A stretch of DNA of 64,000 nt from Streptomyces radicis (GCF_003626575.1 NZ_RBDY01000001.1:372001-436000), one strand, 5' to 3'; shown: positions 26,415-36,707, counted from the first letter of the stretch. Numbers and translations are program-made. Notes: generated by a model from the letters alone, not told the origin.

Positions 26415-27698
26415 GTGGCCGCTCTGGGCGCAATGACGCGTTCGCCGAGCCGTCGGCGACTGCTGGGCGGCGCGGCGGCCGGGGCGGCCGCACTCGCCGC
26501 CGCGGGGTGCGGGTTCACGCGGGGGACGGGCGACGGGCTCGTGTTCGGGTTCCACGGCGACACCCACGCCCTCGGCCTCTACCAGCGGGTGGGCGACCTG
26601 TACCGGCGCCGTAACCCCGGCGTGACGATCCGCTACACCTACGCCGACTCGCTCGGCTTCTTCCAGCGGCTGCCGCTGATGTTCCGCGCGGGCACGGCGC
26701 CCGACGTCATCGTGGCCGCGGAGAGCTGGATCTCCGGGCTCAGCCAGCTCGGCGGCTGGGCCGACCTCACCCCCTACCTGGAGCGCGACGGGCTCGGCGA
26801 GGACACCTGGGTGCCGGGCGCGCTGACCCCCGCGCGGATCGGCGGCGAGACGCTGTGCCTGCCGTGCCTGGTCTATCCCAAGGGCATCGCCTACAACCTC
26901 ACGCTGATGCGCGAGCGCGGCGTCCCACCGCCCGGCGAGAGCTGGACCGAGGACGCGTTCCTCGAGACGGCCGCCGCCCTCGGCCACGAGGCCGCGGGGG
27001 GACGCGTGTACGGGCTGCACAACGGCTTCGGCACCGCGCAGCCCTATGACGTGCCCACCGTCTACGGCGGGCTGCCGTTCGACCCGGTCGCCCGGCGCAT
27101 GACCGCCACGTCGCCCGAGGTCACGCGCTCGCTCCAGCTGATGTCCGACCTGATCCACGCGCATGGCGCGATGCCCGACGCGGGCTCGGGCCAGGAGCAG
27201 GAGGTACTCAACTTCACCAGCGGGCGCTTCGGCCTCGGCCTCTTCGCGGGCTACTCGCTCCTGCCCTGGACCGAGCAGATCGGCACCAACTTCGAGTGGG
27301 GCGTGGCCCCGTACCCCGACGCGTGGTCGGGCACCTACCAGAACAACAACGCCGCCGTCTTCGCGGGCTCGTCACGCAAGGAGGAGGCGTGGGACTTCGC
27401 GAAGTTCCTGTCGACCGACCCCGAGGCGCAGGCGATCCTCGGCGGCAACGGCACCCCGGCGCTGCGCGGCGCCGCGGCCGCGTGGTCCCGCTCGCTCGAG
27501 GGCCCGGCCCGCGACTACCCGTGGGAACCCATGATCGACCGGATGGCCGGGCAGATCGTCGCCTACCAGGGAGGGGTCTTCAACAAGATCTGGGACATGC
27601 TCGGCGTCGCCGTGCAGGCCGTCGAGAACGAGAACGACCCGGTCGACGAGGCGCTGCGCCGCGTGCAGGCGCGCGGAACGGAGCTGCTGCGCGCATGA
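26415..27698 (+). CDS. ABC transporter extracellular carbohydrate-binding lipoprotein
   Basis: I chose GTG 26415 because GAGAGG sits 5 bases upstream; ATG 26433 lies six codons in and would have poor spacing. The 427-residue protein has a twin-arginine-like start (SRRRLLGG) and a lipobox ending LAAAGC with the lipidated cysteine at residue 32. The mature part is a family 1 solute-binding fold (LYRRRNPGVTIRYTY, FRAGTAPDVIVA, WADLTPYLERDGL, AVFAGSSRKEEAWDFAKFL). It should capture a mono- or oligosaccharide outside the membrane for the two permeases encoded next. The stop overlaps the next start (ATGA). Confidence 0.92.
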   Translation: MAALGAMTRSPSRRRLLGGAAAGAAALAAAGCGFTRGTGDGLVFGFHGDTHALGLYQRVGDLYRRRNPGVTIRYTYADSLGFFQRLPLMFRAGTAPDVIVAAESWISGLSQLGGWADLTPYLERDGLGEDTWVPGALTPARIGGETLCLPCLVYPKGIAYNLTLMRERGVPPPGESWTEDAFLETAAALGHEAAGGRVYGLHNGFGTAQPYDVPTVYGGLPFDPVARRMTATSPEVTRSLQLMSDLIHAHGAMPDAGSGQEQEVLNFTSGRFGLGLFAGYSLLPWTEQIGTNFEWGVAPYPDAWSGTYQNNNAAVFAGSSRKEEAWDFAKFLSTDPEAQAILGGNGTPALRGAAAAWSRSLEGPARDYPWEPMIDRMAGQIVAYQGGVFNKIWDMLGVAVQAVENENDPVDEALRRVQARGTELLRA

Positions 27699-28654
27699 CC
27701 GCCCCCACCACGACCCGCGCGCCGGGCGCCGCGCCCCGCACCCCCGCGCCCGCCTCCGCGCCCACCCGGTGGCAACGGCTGCGCCGCTCCGAGGCGTTCG
27801 CGTTCTACCTCTTCCTCACGCCCTGGCTGGTCGGCCTGGTGGGGCTCACCCTGGGCCCGATGCTGTTCTCGCTGTACGCCGGGTTCACGCGGTGGGACGG
27901 CGTCAACAGCCCGGAGTGGATCGGATTCGACAACTTCCGCGTCATGTTCGGCTCGGATCCGGACTTCTGGCCTTCGTTCGGCCGCACTTTCTTCTACGCC
28001 GGTGCCCGCGTGGCCCTGGGCGTCGCGCTGGCCCTGGCGCTCGCCGTCATCCTCAACACCCGGCTGCCGGGGCGGACCTTCTTCAGGACCGTCTTCTTCC
28101 TCCCCACGATCGTCACGGGCGTTCCGATGTTCGTGGTCTGGGCGTGGATGTTCGACCCCGATCTCGGCATCCTCAACTACCTGTTGAGCCAGGTGGGCAT
28201 CGAGGGCCCGGCCTGGCTCGGCGACACCACATGGGCCATGCCCGCGCTGATCCTGATGAGCCTCACCGCCACCGGCGGCACCATGATCATCTTTCTGGCT
28301 GGCCTCCAGGGCGTCCCGCTCGAGCTGCGCGAGGCCGCCGTGGTGGACGGCGCGGGCTGGTGGCACCGCTTCAGGGCGGTGACCGTGCCGATGATCTCGC
28401 CGGTCATCCTCTTCAACGTCCTGATGGGCCTGATCGCCTCGCTCCAGGTCTTCGCCGAGCCGTTCGTGATGACCCAGGGCGGCCCCGAGCGCTCGACCTA
28501 CGTCTTCGGGATGTACCTGTTCAACGAGGCGTTCTGGTACTCCAACGTCGGCTACGCCTCGGCGCTCGCCTGGGTCCAGTTCCTGGTCATCGTCGTCCTG
28601 ACCTTCCTGGTGCTGCGCTTCGCCAGGCGACGCGTCCACTACCTGGGATCCTGA
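27695..28654 (+). CDS. Carbohydrate ABC transporter permease (MalF type)
   Basis: The 319-residue inner-membrane protein has six predicted spans, the first near residues 32-55 (AFYLFLTPWLVGLVGLTLGP). The cytoplasmic EAA loop reads ELREAAVVDGAGWWHRF at about residues 208-224, which docks the ATPase. ATG 27695 overlaps the binding-protein stop. It pairs with the downstream MalG-type permease. No ATPase gene is present; streptomycetes commonly supply the shared ATPase MsiK from another locus. Confidence 0.93.
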   Translation: MTAPTTTRAPGAAPRTPAPASAPTRWQRLRRSEAFAFYLFLTPWLVGLVGLTLGPMLFSLYAGFTRWDGVNSPEWIGFDNFRVMFGSDPDFWPSFGRTFFYAGARVALGVALALALAVILNTRLPGRTFFRTVFFLPTIVTGVPMFVVWAWMFDPDLGILNYLLSQVGIEGPAWLGDTTWAMPALILMSLTATGGTMIIFLAGLQGVPLELREAAVVDGAGWWHRFRAVTVPMISPVILFNVLMGLIASLQVFAEPFVMTQGGPERSTYVFGMYLFNEAFWYSNVGYASALAWVQFLVIVVLTFLVLRFARRRVHYLGS

Positions 28655-28668
28655 GGAGAGCCGCGCCC

Positions 28669-29559
28669 ATGACCTCCACCGCCCCCGAGCGCGGGCCGCG
28701 CGGCGCCGCGCCCCTGCGCCTCACCCTCACCCGCGGCCGGGTCGCCCTGGTCCCGCTCTATGTCCCGCTCGTGATCGCGGCGTTCTTCTTCGCCCTGCCG
28801 TTCGCCTGGATGCTCACCGGGGCGTTCAAGGCGCCGAGCGAGATCACCCACTATCCGCCGACGTTCCTCCCCGAGCGGCTGAACGCCGACAACTTCACGC
28901 AGGCGGCCGACGACGTCTCGCTGTGGCGCTACCTCGGCAACTCCCTGCTGGTCGCGGTCGTCTCCACGGTCGGCACGGTGCTGTGCGCCTCGCTCGCGGC
29001 GTTCGCCTTCGCCTATCTGCGCGCCCGCGGCAGCCGCGTGATGTTCGGTCTGGTGCTCGCCACGATGATGCTGCCGCCGTTCATCCTGCTCATCCCGTCC
29101 TACAGCATCTACCAGTGGCTCGGCTGGCTCGACACCTATCTGCCGCTCACCGTCCCGCACTTCCTTGGCGTGGGCGGCGCGTTCTACATCTTCCTGCTGC
29201 GGCAGTTCTTCCTCGGCATCCCCCGCGAGATCTTCGAGGCCGCCAGGATCGACGGCGCGGGGCGGCTGCGCCAGTACGCCACGATCGCGCTGCCGCTGGC
29301 CAAGCCCGCGCTGATCACCGTGGCGCTCTTCCAGTTCGTGGCGTCGTGGAACGACTTCTTCGGCCCGCTGATCTTCCTCACGGACTCGTCGAAGTTCACG
29401 CTGCCCGTCGGCATCCGCTTCTTCCAGGGCCTCTACGCCACCGACTACGGCAACCTGATGGCGGCCACGACCGTGAGCGTCGTCCCGGTCCTGCTGTTGT
29501 TCCTGGTGGCCCAACGCTTCTTCGTCCAGGGCATCGCGACGACGGGCGGCAAGGGGTGA
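28669..29559 (+). CDS. Carbohydrate ABC transporter permease (MalG type)
   Basis: This 296-residue permease has six membrane spans, the first at about residues 28-50. An EAA loop, EIFEAARIDGAGRLRQYA, lies near residues 186-203. The start ATG at 28669 follows GAGGAG and lies 14 bases after the previous stop. It forms the translocation channel with the MalF-type partner. The operon ends here, facing the KDPG aldolase gene. Confidence 0.93.
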   Translation: MTSTAPERGPRGAAPLRLTLTRGRVALVPLYVPLVIAAFFFALPFAWMLTGAFKAPSEITHYPPTFLPERLNADNFTQAADDVSLWRYLGNSLLVAVVSTVGTVLCASLAAFAFAYLRARGSRVMFGLVLATMMLPPFILLIPSYSIYQWLGWLDTYLPLTVPHFLGVGGAFYIFLLRQFFLGIPREIFEAARIDGAGRLRQYATIALPLAKPALITVALFQFVASWNDFFGPLIFLTDSSKFTLPVGIRFFQGLYATDYGNLMAATTVSVVPVLLLFLVAQRFFVQGIATTGGKG

Positions 29560-29619
29560 ACGCTGCGCTGGCCCGCGCGACGGCCACGGCGGGTCCGCTG
29601 GCGCGTGTCGTCGCCCGTG

Positions 29620-29653
29620 GTGCGGGTCACAAACTACTGTCTCTGACCCGCAC
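29620..29653. terminator. Hairpin between the convergent ABC and KDG operons
   Basis: GTGCGGGTCA (29620-29629) pairs perfectly with TGACCCGCAC (29644-29653) around a 14-base loop. It lies 60 bases after the last permease and overlaps the final codons of the KDPG aldolase on the other strand. No T run follows, so it is a moderate-confidence bidirectional terminator. An operator is an alternative. Confidence 0.5.
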
Positions 29654-30305
29654 TTCGTGAAGTCGGTCGGTCGGCCGACGGGGAGCGGGAGGGGCTCCGC
29701 CCGTGGCCGCCCGGCATGAGCTGTGCGAGCAGCGGGAGTTGTTCCGGGTCGTCGAGGGCGGAGCCCACCGCGAAGCCGTGGCAGCCCGCGGCCAGGAACG
29801 CCGGGGCGTTGTGCGCGTCAAGGCCGCCGGTGGCCACGAAGCGCGCCCACGGGAACGGTCCGAGCTGCGCCGTGATCCACCCCGGCCCCAACTGGGCCGC
29901 GGGGAACGCCTTCAGCCAGGTCAGCCCGAGCGCCCGCGCCCGCGACACCTCCGTGGCCGTGGCCACCCCGGGCAGGTGCGGCAGGTCGCGCTCGGCGCAC
30001 GCCTCGACCACCTCGGGCAGCAGCCCTGGCGCCACCGTGAACGCCGCGCCCTCCCGCGCCACTTCCTCGACCTGCTCGACCGTGGTGACCGTTCCGGCCC
30101 CGACCGACCTGCCGCGCTCGCGCCCCGCCGCGATCGCCGCCCGCAGCGAGGGCAGCGCCGAAGGGACGTGCACCGGCACCTCCACCAGGTCGATGCCCAG
30201 GTCCCACGCCCGGTGGCACGCGGCCACGGTGCGCTCGGGGTCGTAGCCGCGGAAGATCCCCATCACGGGCCCCGCGGCGAACGCCTTCTCGAAGTAGTCG
30301 GTCAT
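29634..30305 (-). CDS. eda: KDPG/KHG-type aldolase
   Basis: The 223-residue protein starts at the ATG complementary to 30303-30305, overlapping the kinase stop (ATGA). The Schiff-base lysine is in TWLKAFPA (Lys132) and the catalytic glutamate in LVEVPV (Glu42), both at expected spacing, with GAGTVTT and the phosphate loop GFAVGSAL. It splits 2-keto-3-deoxy-6-phosphogluconate (or the galactonate analogue) into pyruvate and glyceraldehyde 3-phosphate. About 25 C-terminal residues rich in Ser, Arg and Pro extend beyond the usual family length. It acts after the KDG kinase encoded upstream. Confidence 0.9.
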   Translation of the reverse strand: MTDYFEKAFAAGPVMGIFRGYDPERTVAACHRAWDLGIDLVEVPVHVPSALPSLRAAIAAGRERGRSVGAGTVTTVEQVEEVAREGAAFTVAPGLLPEVVEACAERDLPHLPGVATATEVSRARALGLTWLKAFPAAQLGPGWITAQLGPFPWARFVATGGLDAHNAPAFLAAGCHGFAVGSALDDPEQLPLLAQLMPGGHGRSPSRSPSADRPTSRSAGQRQ

Positions 30306-31306
30306 GCCCGTCCTCCGGTCGTGTGCGGGGCCAGCCGGGGGCGCGAGCCCTCCGCCCAGCGCGCCCGCGGAATCCCTGTCCGCTCGCAGATCGTGTCCAC
30401 GTCAGGCAGCGGGCCGTGGTCGCCGGTGCTGCGCAGCGCCGTCCCCGCGATCAGATGCCCGAGCCGCAGCCGCGCCCCGTGGTCGAGCCCGCGCAGCAGC
30501 CCGCTGAGCCACCCCGAGGCGAACGCGTCCCCCGCGCCCACCGGTTCCACCACCTCGACGGGCGGCGTGGGCTCGGCCACCACCGCGTCACCGTCGAAGC
30601 ACACCGCCTCGGTCGCGCCGTCCTTCACCACCAGGCACGCCGGCGCGCCGATCAGCTCGCGCACCCCCGCCGCGTCGGCCACGCCCCACAGCTGCTGCGC
30701 CTCGTCGAGCCCGACGAAGACGACGTCAGCCGCCCTCGCGAGCCGCAGCAGCTCGGGAGCGGCGTCGCGGCGCCACAGTGTGGGCCTGTGGTTGACGTCG
30801 AAGCTCACCAGCGGCCCGCCGGGGGGCCGTTCCCCCAACAGCCCCTCCACCAGCGCGCGGCAGCTGTCGGACAGCGCCGGGGTGATGCCGCTGAGATGGA
30901 TCAGCCGGGGCCCGGCCGCCAGGGCGGCATCGCCGGTGTCCGTGTCCATCCCCGAGGCTGCCGAGCCCGCCCGGTAGTAGTAGACCGAACTCCCCCCTGG
31001 CGCCGGGTCCTTGAAGTACACCCCGGTCGGCCGCTCGGGATCGCGCGCCACCAGCGACGTGTCCACGCCCGCGCCCGTCAGCTCGGAGAGCAGCAGCTCA
31101 CCCAGCGGATCCGTGCCCACCCGGCCGCACCAGGACGCCCGGTGGCCCAGGCGCGCCAGGCCCATCGCGACGTTCGACTCCGCGCCGCCAGGGCGCATGT
31201 CCAAGGGTGAGCCGCCGTCGAGCCGCCCACCGGGGACGGGCGTCAGCTGCACCATCGTCTCGCCGAGGCAGACGGCGTCGATCGGATCCGGGGATATCGC
31301 CACCAC
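30302..31306 (-). CDS. kdgK: 2-keto-3-deoxygluconate kinase (PfkB family)
   Basis: The 334-residue PfkB kinase has VCLGETMVQLTP at the N-terminus, the substrate-side GGAESNVAMGLARLG, and the catalytic motif VEPVGAGDAFASGW with the base Asp in GAGD. Two consecutive in-frame GTG codons (31306 and 31303) are the only nearby starts; no good ribosome site precedes either. It phosphorylates KDG, the intermediate of sugar-acid and uronate breakdown, for the overlapping aldolase gene. No gene for the dehydratase that makes KDG is in the window, so the parent sugar acid is unknown. Confidence 0.85.
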   Translation of the reverse strand: MVAISPDPIDAVCLGETMVQLTPVPGGRLDGGSPLDMRPGGAESNVAMGLARLGHRASWCGRVGTDPLGELLLSELTGAGVDTSLVARDPERPTGVYFKDPAPGGSSVYYYRAGSAASGMDTDTGDAALAAGPRLIHLSGITPALSDSCRALVEGLLGERPPGGPLVSFDVNHRPTLWRRDAAPELLRLARAADVVFVGLDEAQQLWGVADAAGVRELIGAPACLVVKDGATEAVCFDGDAVVAEPTPPVEVVEPVGAGDAFASGWLSGLLRGLDHGARLRLGHLIAGTALRSTGDHGPLPDVDTICERTGIPRARWAEGSRPRLAPHTTGGRA

Positions 31307-31353
31307 GGGGGCATCGTAGTCACCGGGCCCTCTTCCCTGGGGCGCCGGGGTCT

Positions 31354-31369
31354 GGAAAGGTATGTTTCC
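31354..31369. promoter_or_regulatory. Operator-like inverted repeat upstream of the KDG operon
   Basis: GGAAA (31354-31358) and TTTCC (31365-31369) flank a 6-base centre; with one flanking base on the left the site reads TGGAAA-N6-TTTCCC. It lies about 50 bases upstream of kdgK and 90 upstream of the Ser/Thr kinase. It resembles the IclR-type palindrome TGGAAA-N3-TTTCCA, though the spacing is wider. IclR-family regulators (KdgR) often control KDG genes. Confidence 0.4.
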
Positions 31370-31459
31370 CACACGTTGGCATAGGAACGTCCGCGGCCGG
31401 AAGCCATACTGGGGAGGGTGGGGCGCCGGCTGTCGGATTACGGGGGCGAGAGACGGGCG

Positions 31460-33289
<1,830 letters not shown>

Positions 33290-33320
33290 GCGGCCGGGTA
33301 CGCCCACGTACCATGGCCGC
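33290..33320 (+). promoter_or_regulatory. Hairpin filling the gap before the 33321 start codon
   Basis: GCGGCC (33290-33295) pairs with GGCCGC (33315-33320), and GGTACG (33297-33302) pairs with CGTACC (33307-33312) around a 4-base loop. The interruptions are one base on the left and two on the right. The structure occupies the entire 31-base gap between the kinase stop and the next ATG, so the translation start region of the downstream gene should be folded. No purine-rich ribosome site is visible in it. Confidence 0.65.
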
Positions 33321-33818
33321 ATGTCGTTTCTCCGCCGCCGCAACGCCTCTTCACCCGCCGGGCCCGACTTCGACGTGCTGGCCATGGACCCGGGCGACTG
33401 GCCCGGAGTGCTCGGCGCCGGGCTGCTGCCCGCGCCCGACGGGAGCTGCCAGGGCGTTGTGCTGCGCTACGACCTGTTCGGCGGGCGCGGCCCCGCCATG
33501 GTCATCGGGAACCTCCCCGAGGGCTCCCCGGCGCGCGAGGTGGCCGACGACGATGTGCCGTTCGAGGTCCACCAGTTGCTGCTGGCCCTGGAGATGGACG
33601 AGGAGGTGACGGCGACGGGCGTCGAGGAGGTGCCGGTGATGCACGAGGGCAGCCTGCTGATCGTGCGCCGCGTCAGCTGCTCGGAGGGCAGGATCTCGTG
33701 CGTCCAGTTCGACCGCAGCGACGGCGTGCTCGTCACCATCGCCAGCTGGGACCGCCCGATCACCGACGAGCTGTACCAGCTGCTCAAGCCCCTGCCCGCG
33801 GAGATGTTCCAGCGCTGA
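33321..33818 (+). CDS. Conserved-looking hypothetical protein downstream of the kinase
   Basis: The 165-residue protein begins MSFLRRRNASS and has no signal peptide or membrane span. It contains mixed alpha/beta-looking segments such as FDVLAMDPGDWPGVLGAG, QGVVLRYDLFGG and SWDRPITDELYQLLKPLP, and many acidic residues. I do not recognise a family. It follows the TPR kinase by 31 bases and is probably co-transcribed, which would make it a candidate partner or substrate. Confidence 0.7.
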   Translation: MSFLRRRNASSPAGPDFDVLAMDPGDWPGVLGAGLLPAPDGSCQGVVLRYDLFGGRGPAMVIGNLPEGSPAREVADDDVPFEVHQLLLALEMDEEVTATGVEEVPVMHEGSLLIVRRVSCSEGRISCVQFDRSDGVLVTIASWDRPITDELYQLLKPLPAEMFQR

Positions 33819-33843
33819 TCGCGGCCCCGTTCTCCCGCGCGTC

Positions 33844-34953
33844 CTAACGCGCCCCCACCGCGGCCCGCACCGCCTTGCGCGCCACCGCCCAGTCGTCGTA
33901 GAGCCGCCGCAGCAGCTGTCGGCGCCGTTCGCCGAAGGACACCCCGCCGGGGGCGCGCTCCTGCTCGGCGGGCGCCGCCGGCCCCGGGTGGCGCATGGCG
34001 CGCTGCACCGCCTCCTCGCAGCGGCGGATGTCGCGGGTGAGCACGAGCATGAGGTTCACCAGGAACGCGTCGGCGCCGAGCGGCCCAGCCCCCTGCGCGG
34101 TCTGGCTGATCAGCCGCCTGAGGCCGGGCGCGTGCGGCAGCGCCGTCCACAGCCGCGCCAGGTCGTAGCCCGGCAGGTACCAGCCCGCCGCGTCCCAGCC
34201 GACGAGCACCGGGCCCGCGGGGGAGAGCAGCACGTCGTCGGGCAGCTCGCCGCCGTGGCAGAACTGCCGGGGCGGCCCGCCGCGCCCGCGCGGGGTCAGG
34301 GCGCGTAAGAGCGCGCCGAGGTCCCCGGCGTCGCGGTCGGTCAGCAGCCCCATGGCGTGGTAACGCGCCACCCGCGCCGGGTAGTTGACGACGTCGGGGA
34401 ACGCGCCCCGCGGGGGCCGCCAGGCGTTCACCCGGCACACCGCGTTGAACGCCATCCGCAGGTCCGTCGTGGACGTGCCCGCCGCCGGGTGGCGCGCGGC
34501 GGCGCCCTGGCGCCCCGCCACGAACTCCGTGACCAGCACGCAGCCGTACGGGTCGTCGGCGATCAGCCTGGGCACCCGCACCGGCGGCCGGTGCCGCACG
34601 AAGAGGCGGTGCGCCGCGATGTCCCTGCGCAGGCCCTCGGCCGCCGTCCCGGCCGCGTCGGGCGGGCCCGCCACACAGGTGGCCACCACCGCGCGGCGCC
34701 CCGCCGTCCCCGCGACGACCACGCGCCCCGTGCCGTCGGCCAGCAGCCGCACCGGGCTGAACTCGGGGCAGAGGTCGTGCACGGACGCCAGCGCGGCGCG
34801 CAGCCGTTCCCCCCGTTCGCCGGAGAAGTCGAGGCGGCCCGCGCCCCGCGGTGTCCGCACGCCCCCGCGGGCGGGCTCGTCGTGTCCCGCGCCCGGCGGG
34901 CGCCCCAGTCGCGGACGCTGCCGGGGGATGACGGGGAGGGGTGCTGAATACAT
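33844..34953 (-). CDS. Aminoglycoside-phosphotransferase-fold protein with a degenerate active site
   Basis: The 369-residue protein has the APH/choline-kinase outline: VVATCVAG and VLVTEFVAG in the N-lobe, DVVNYPARVARYHAMG, and FCHGGELPDDVLL where active members have HGD-x4-N. The catalytic aspartate position is Gly or Glu depending on alignment, and the metal-binding DW appears as GWDAAGW. DIRRCEEAVQRAMRH and a basic C-terminal helix follow. It may be a pseudokinase or act on an unusual substrate. It converges with the hypothetical gene at 33321 and is upstream-divergent from the NsdA-like regulator. The ATG at 34953 has no clear ribosome site. Confidence 0.7.
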   Translation of the reverse strand: MYSAPLPVIPRQRPRLGRPPGAGHDEPARGGVRTPRGAGRLDFSGERGERLRAALASVHDLCPEFSPVRLLADGTGRVVVAGTAGRRAVVATCVAGPPDAAGTAAEGLRRDIAAHRLFVRHRPPVRVPRLIADDPYGCVLVTEFVAGRQGAAARHPAAGTSTTDLRMAFNAVCRVNAWRPPRGAFPDVVNYPARVARYHAMGLLTDRDAGDLGALLRALTPRGRGGPPRQFCHGGELPDDVLLSPAGPVLVGWDAAGWYLPGYDLARLWTALPHAPGLRRLISQTAQGAGPLGADAFLVNLMLVLTRDIRRCEEAVQRAMRHPGPAAPAEQERAPGGVSFGERRRQLLRRLYDDWAVARKAVRAAVGAR

Positions 34954-35198
34954 GGGCGGGCATGGTCCCTTCGTCTGCCGGAGGATGCCGGAAGGTCTGT
35001 CGCGCTCCCCGGCCCGGAGGGGTCATCGGCACCCTGGGGAAGTGCCGTCCGGCCCCGGTCCGGGGGAGCGCACACTCCACACCACTCCCTCCCACGGGTG
35101 GCACACCATGTGGCGAGACATGGCGGACCCTGGCGAATCGTCATGGGCCCCGTTTCCTGCGGTTAGTGTCAACTCAGCCGAGATCCTGGGGGCTTGAC

Positions 35199-36707
35199 GT
35201 GAGCAGACGACCCAACACCCGCCTCGCGGACCTGTTCGGGCTCGCGGGGTGGTCCAAGGGCGAGCTGGCCCGGCTGGTGAACCGCCAGGCGGCCGCCCAG
35301 GGCCACCCCCAGCTGGCCACGGACACCTCGCGGGTGCGGCGGTGGATCGACATGGGGGAGACCCCGCGCGATCCGGTGCCCGAGGTGTTGGCGACGCTGT
35401 TCACCGAGCGACTCGGCCGTGTCGTGACCACCGAGGACCTGGGGTTGCGCCGGCCAGGCGACGCGGGCAAGCGGCCGTCCCTCGACGGACTGCCGTGGGC
35501 ACCCCGCAGAACCGCCGCGGTCCTCACCGAATTCACGGGAATGGACCTCATGCTCAACCGACGCGGCATGGTGGGCGCGGGCGCCGCGCTCGCCGCGGGA
35601 TCCGCACTCAGCGACGCCATGCACGACTGGCTCCTGGCCTCACCGGCCGGGGACGCCGGGCCCGACGGCGCCTCGGCCCTCGGCGACCCCGTGGGCCTCG
35701 ACCGCTACGAGGCCGCGCCCGTCGGCCTCCAGGAGATCGAGGCGCTCGAACACTCCGTGGAGGTCTTCCGCGCGTGGGACGCCGCCAGGGGCGGCGGCCT
35801 CCAGCGCAAGGCGGTGGTCGGCCAGCTCAACGAGGTGGGCGGCATGCTCGCCTACCGCCACCCGCCCGCGCTGCAACGCCGCCTGTGGGGGGTGGCCGCC
35901 AACCTGGCGGTGCTCGCCGGGTGGATGTCCCACGACGTGGGCCTCGAGCCCACCGCCCAGAAGTACTTCGTGATCGCCGCGCACGCGGCCCGCGAGGGCG
36001 GCGACCGCCCCCGCGCGGGCGAGGCGCTCTCCCGCGCGGCCCGTCAGATGGTCCACCTGGGGCGGCCCGACGACGCCCTCGACCTGATGCAGCTGGCCCG
36101 TTCCGGCATGGGCGAGGGGGCGCTGCCCCGCACCCGGGCCATGCTGTGCACGATCGAGGCGTGGGCCCAGGCGGCCAAGGGCCAGGGTCAGGGCATGCGC
36201 CGGACGCTGGGTGAGGCCGAGGACCTGTTCGTCTCCGACCGGGGAGACGTGCCGCCGCCCAGCTGGATGCAGATGTTCGACGAGGCGGACCTGCACGGCA
36301 TGGAGGCGCTGGCCTACCGCACGCTGGCCGAGCACGACCCCGCCGCCGCCGCGCCCGCCGAGCGGCACGCCCGCCGCGCGCTCGACCTGCGCGCCGGTGA
36401 GCGGCGGCGTTCGCGCATCTTCGACCAGCTGACCCTGGCCTCCGCGTGCCTCCTGGGCGACGACCCCGACCAGGCCGACCGCTACGCCAGGCTGGCGCTC
36501 GTCGCCATAGGGGAGAACTCCTCGCACCGGACATGGGACCGGCTGCGCGAGATGTACCGGCTCACCGGCTCCTACGTCCAGGACCCCGGCATCGCCCGAC
36601 TCCGCGAGGAGATCGCCGAGGCGATGCCCGAACGGGCGCCGGGGGGCGACGCCATCGGCGTTCCCCACCTGGCGGGGGGCGCCGGGCTGGCGGGGCTCAG
36701 GATCTGA
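35199..36707 (+). CDS. NsdA-like HTH/TPR regulatory protein
   Basis: The 502-residue protein starts at GTG 35199 with GGGGG eight bases upstream. Residues about 8-55 look like a helix-turn-helix (WSKGELARLVNRQ, TDTSRVRRWIDMG). Residues 120-137 read NRRGMVGAGAALAAGSAL, a Tat-signal-like stretch that is internal and therefore unlikely to export. The rest is helical with TPR-like pairs (GGDRPRAGEALSRAARQMV, LGRPDDALDLMQLARSG). The layout resembles NsdA-type regulators that repress sporulation and antibiotic production in Streptomyces. The resemblance is by architecture, so the symbol is left blank. The gene converges with the PP2C gene, overlapping by 11 bases. Confidence 0.7.
   Translation: MSRRPNTRLADLFGLAGWSKGELARLVNRQAAAQGHPQLATDTSRVRRWIDMGETPRDPVPEVLATLFTERLGRVVTTEDLGLRRPGDAGKRPSLDGLPWAPRRTAAVLTEFTGMDLMLNRRGMVGAGAALAAGSALSDAMHDWLLASPAGDAGPDGASALGDPVGLDRYEAAPVGLQEIEALEHSVEVFRAWDAARGGGLQRKAVVGQLNEVGGMLAYRHPPALQRRLWGVAANLAVLAGWMSHDVGLEPTAQKYFVIAAHAAREGGDRPRAGEALSRAARQMVHLGRPDDALDLMQLARSGMGEGALPRTRAMLCTIEAWAQAAKGQGQGMRRTLGEAEDLFVSDRGDVPPPSWMQMFDEADLHGMEALAYRTLAEHDPAAAAPAERHARRALDLRAGERRRSRIFDQLTLASACLLGDDPDQADRYARLALVAIGENSSHRTWDRLREMYRLTGSYVQDPGIARLREEIAEAMPERAPGGDAIGVPHLAGGAGLAGLRI

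Noticed and set aside
29556..29660. 34-codon open frame overlapping the last permease stop (GTGA)
   Set aside because: It has the overlap pattern of real genes, but the sequence is compositionally plain and ends in the intergenic hairpin. It has no support as a protein.
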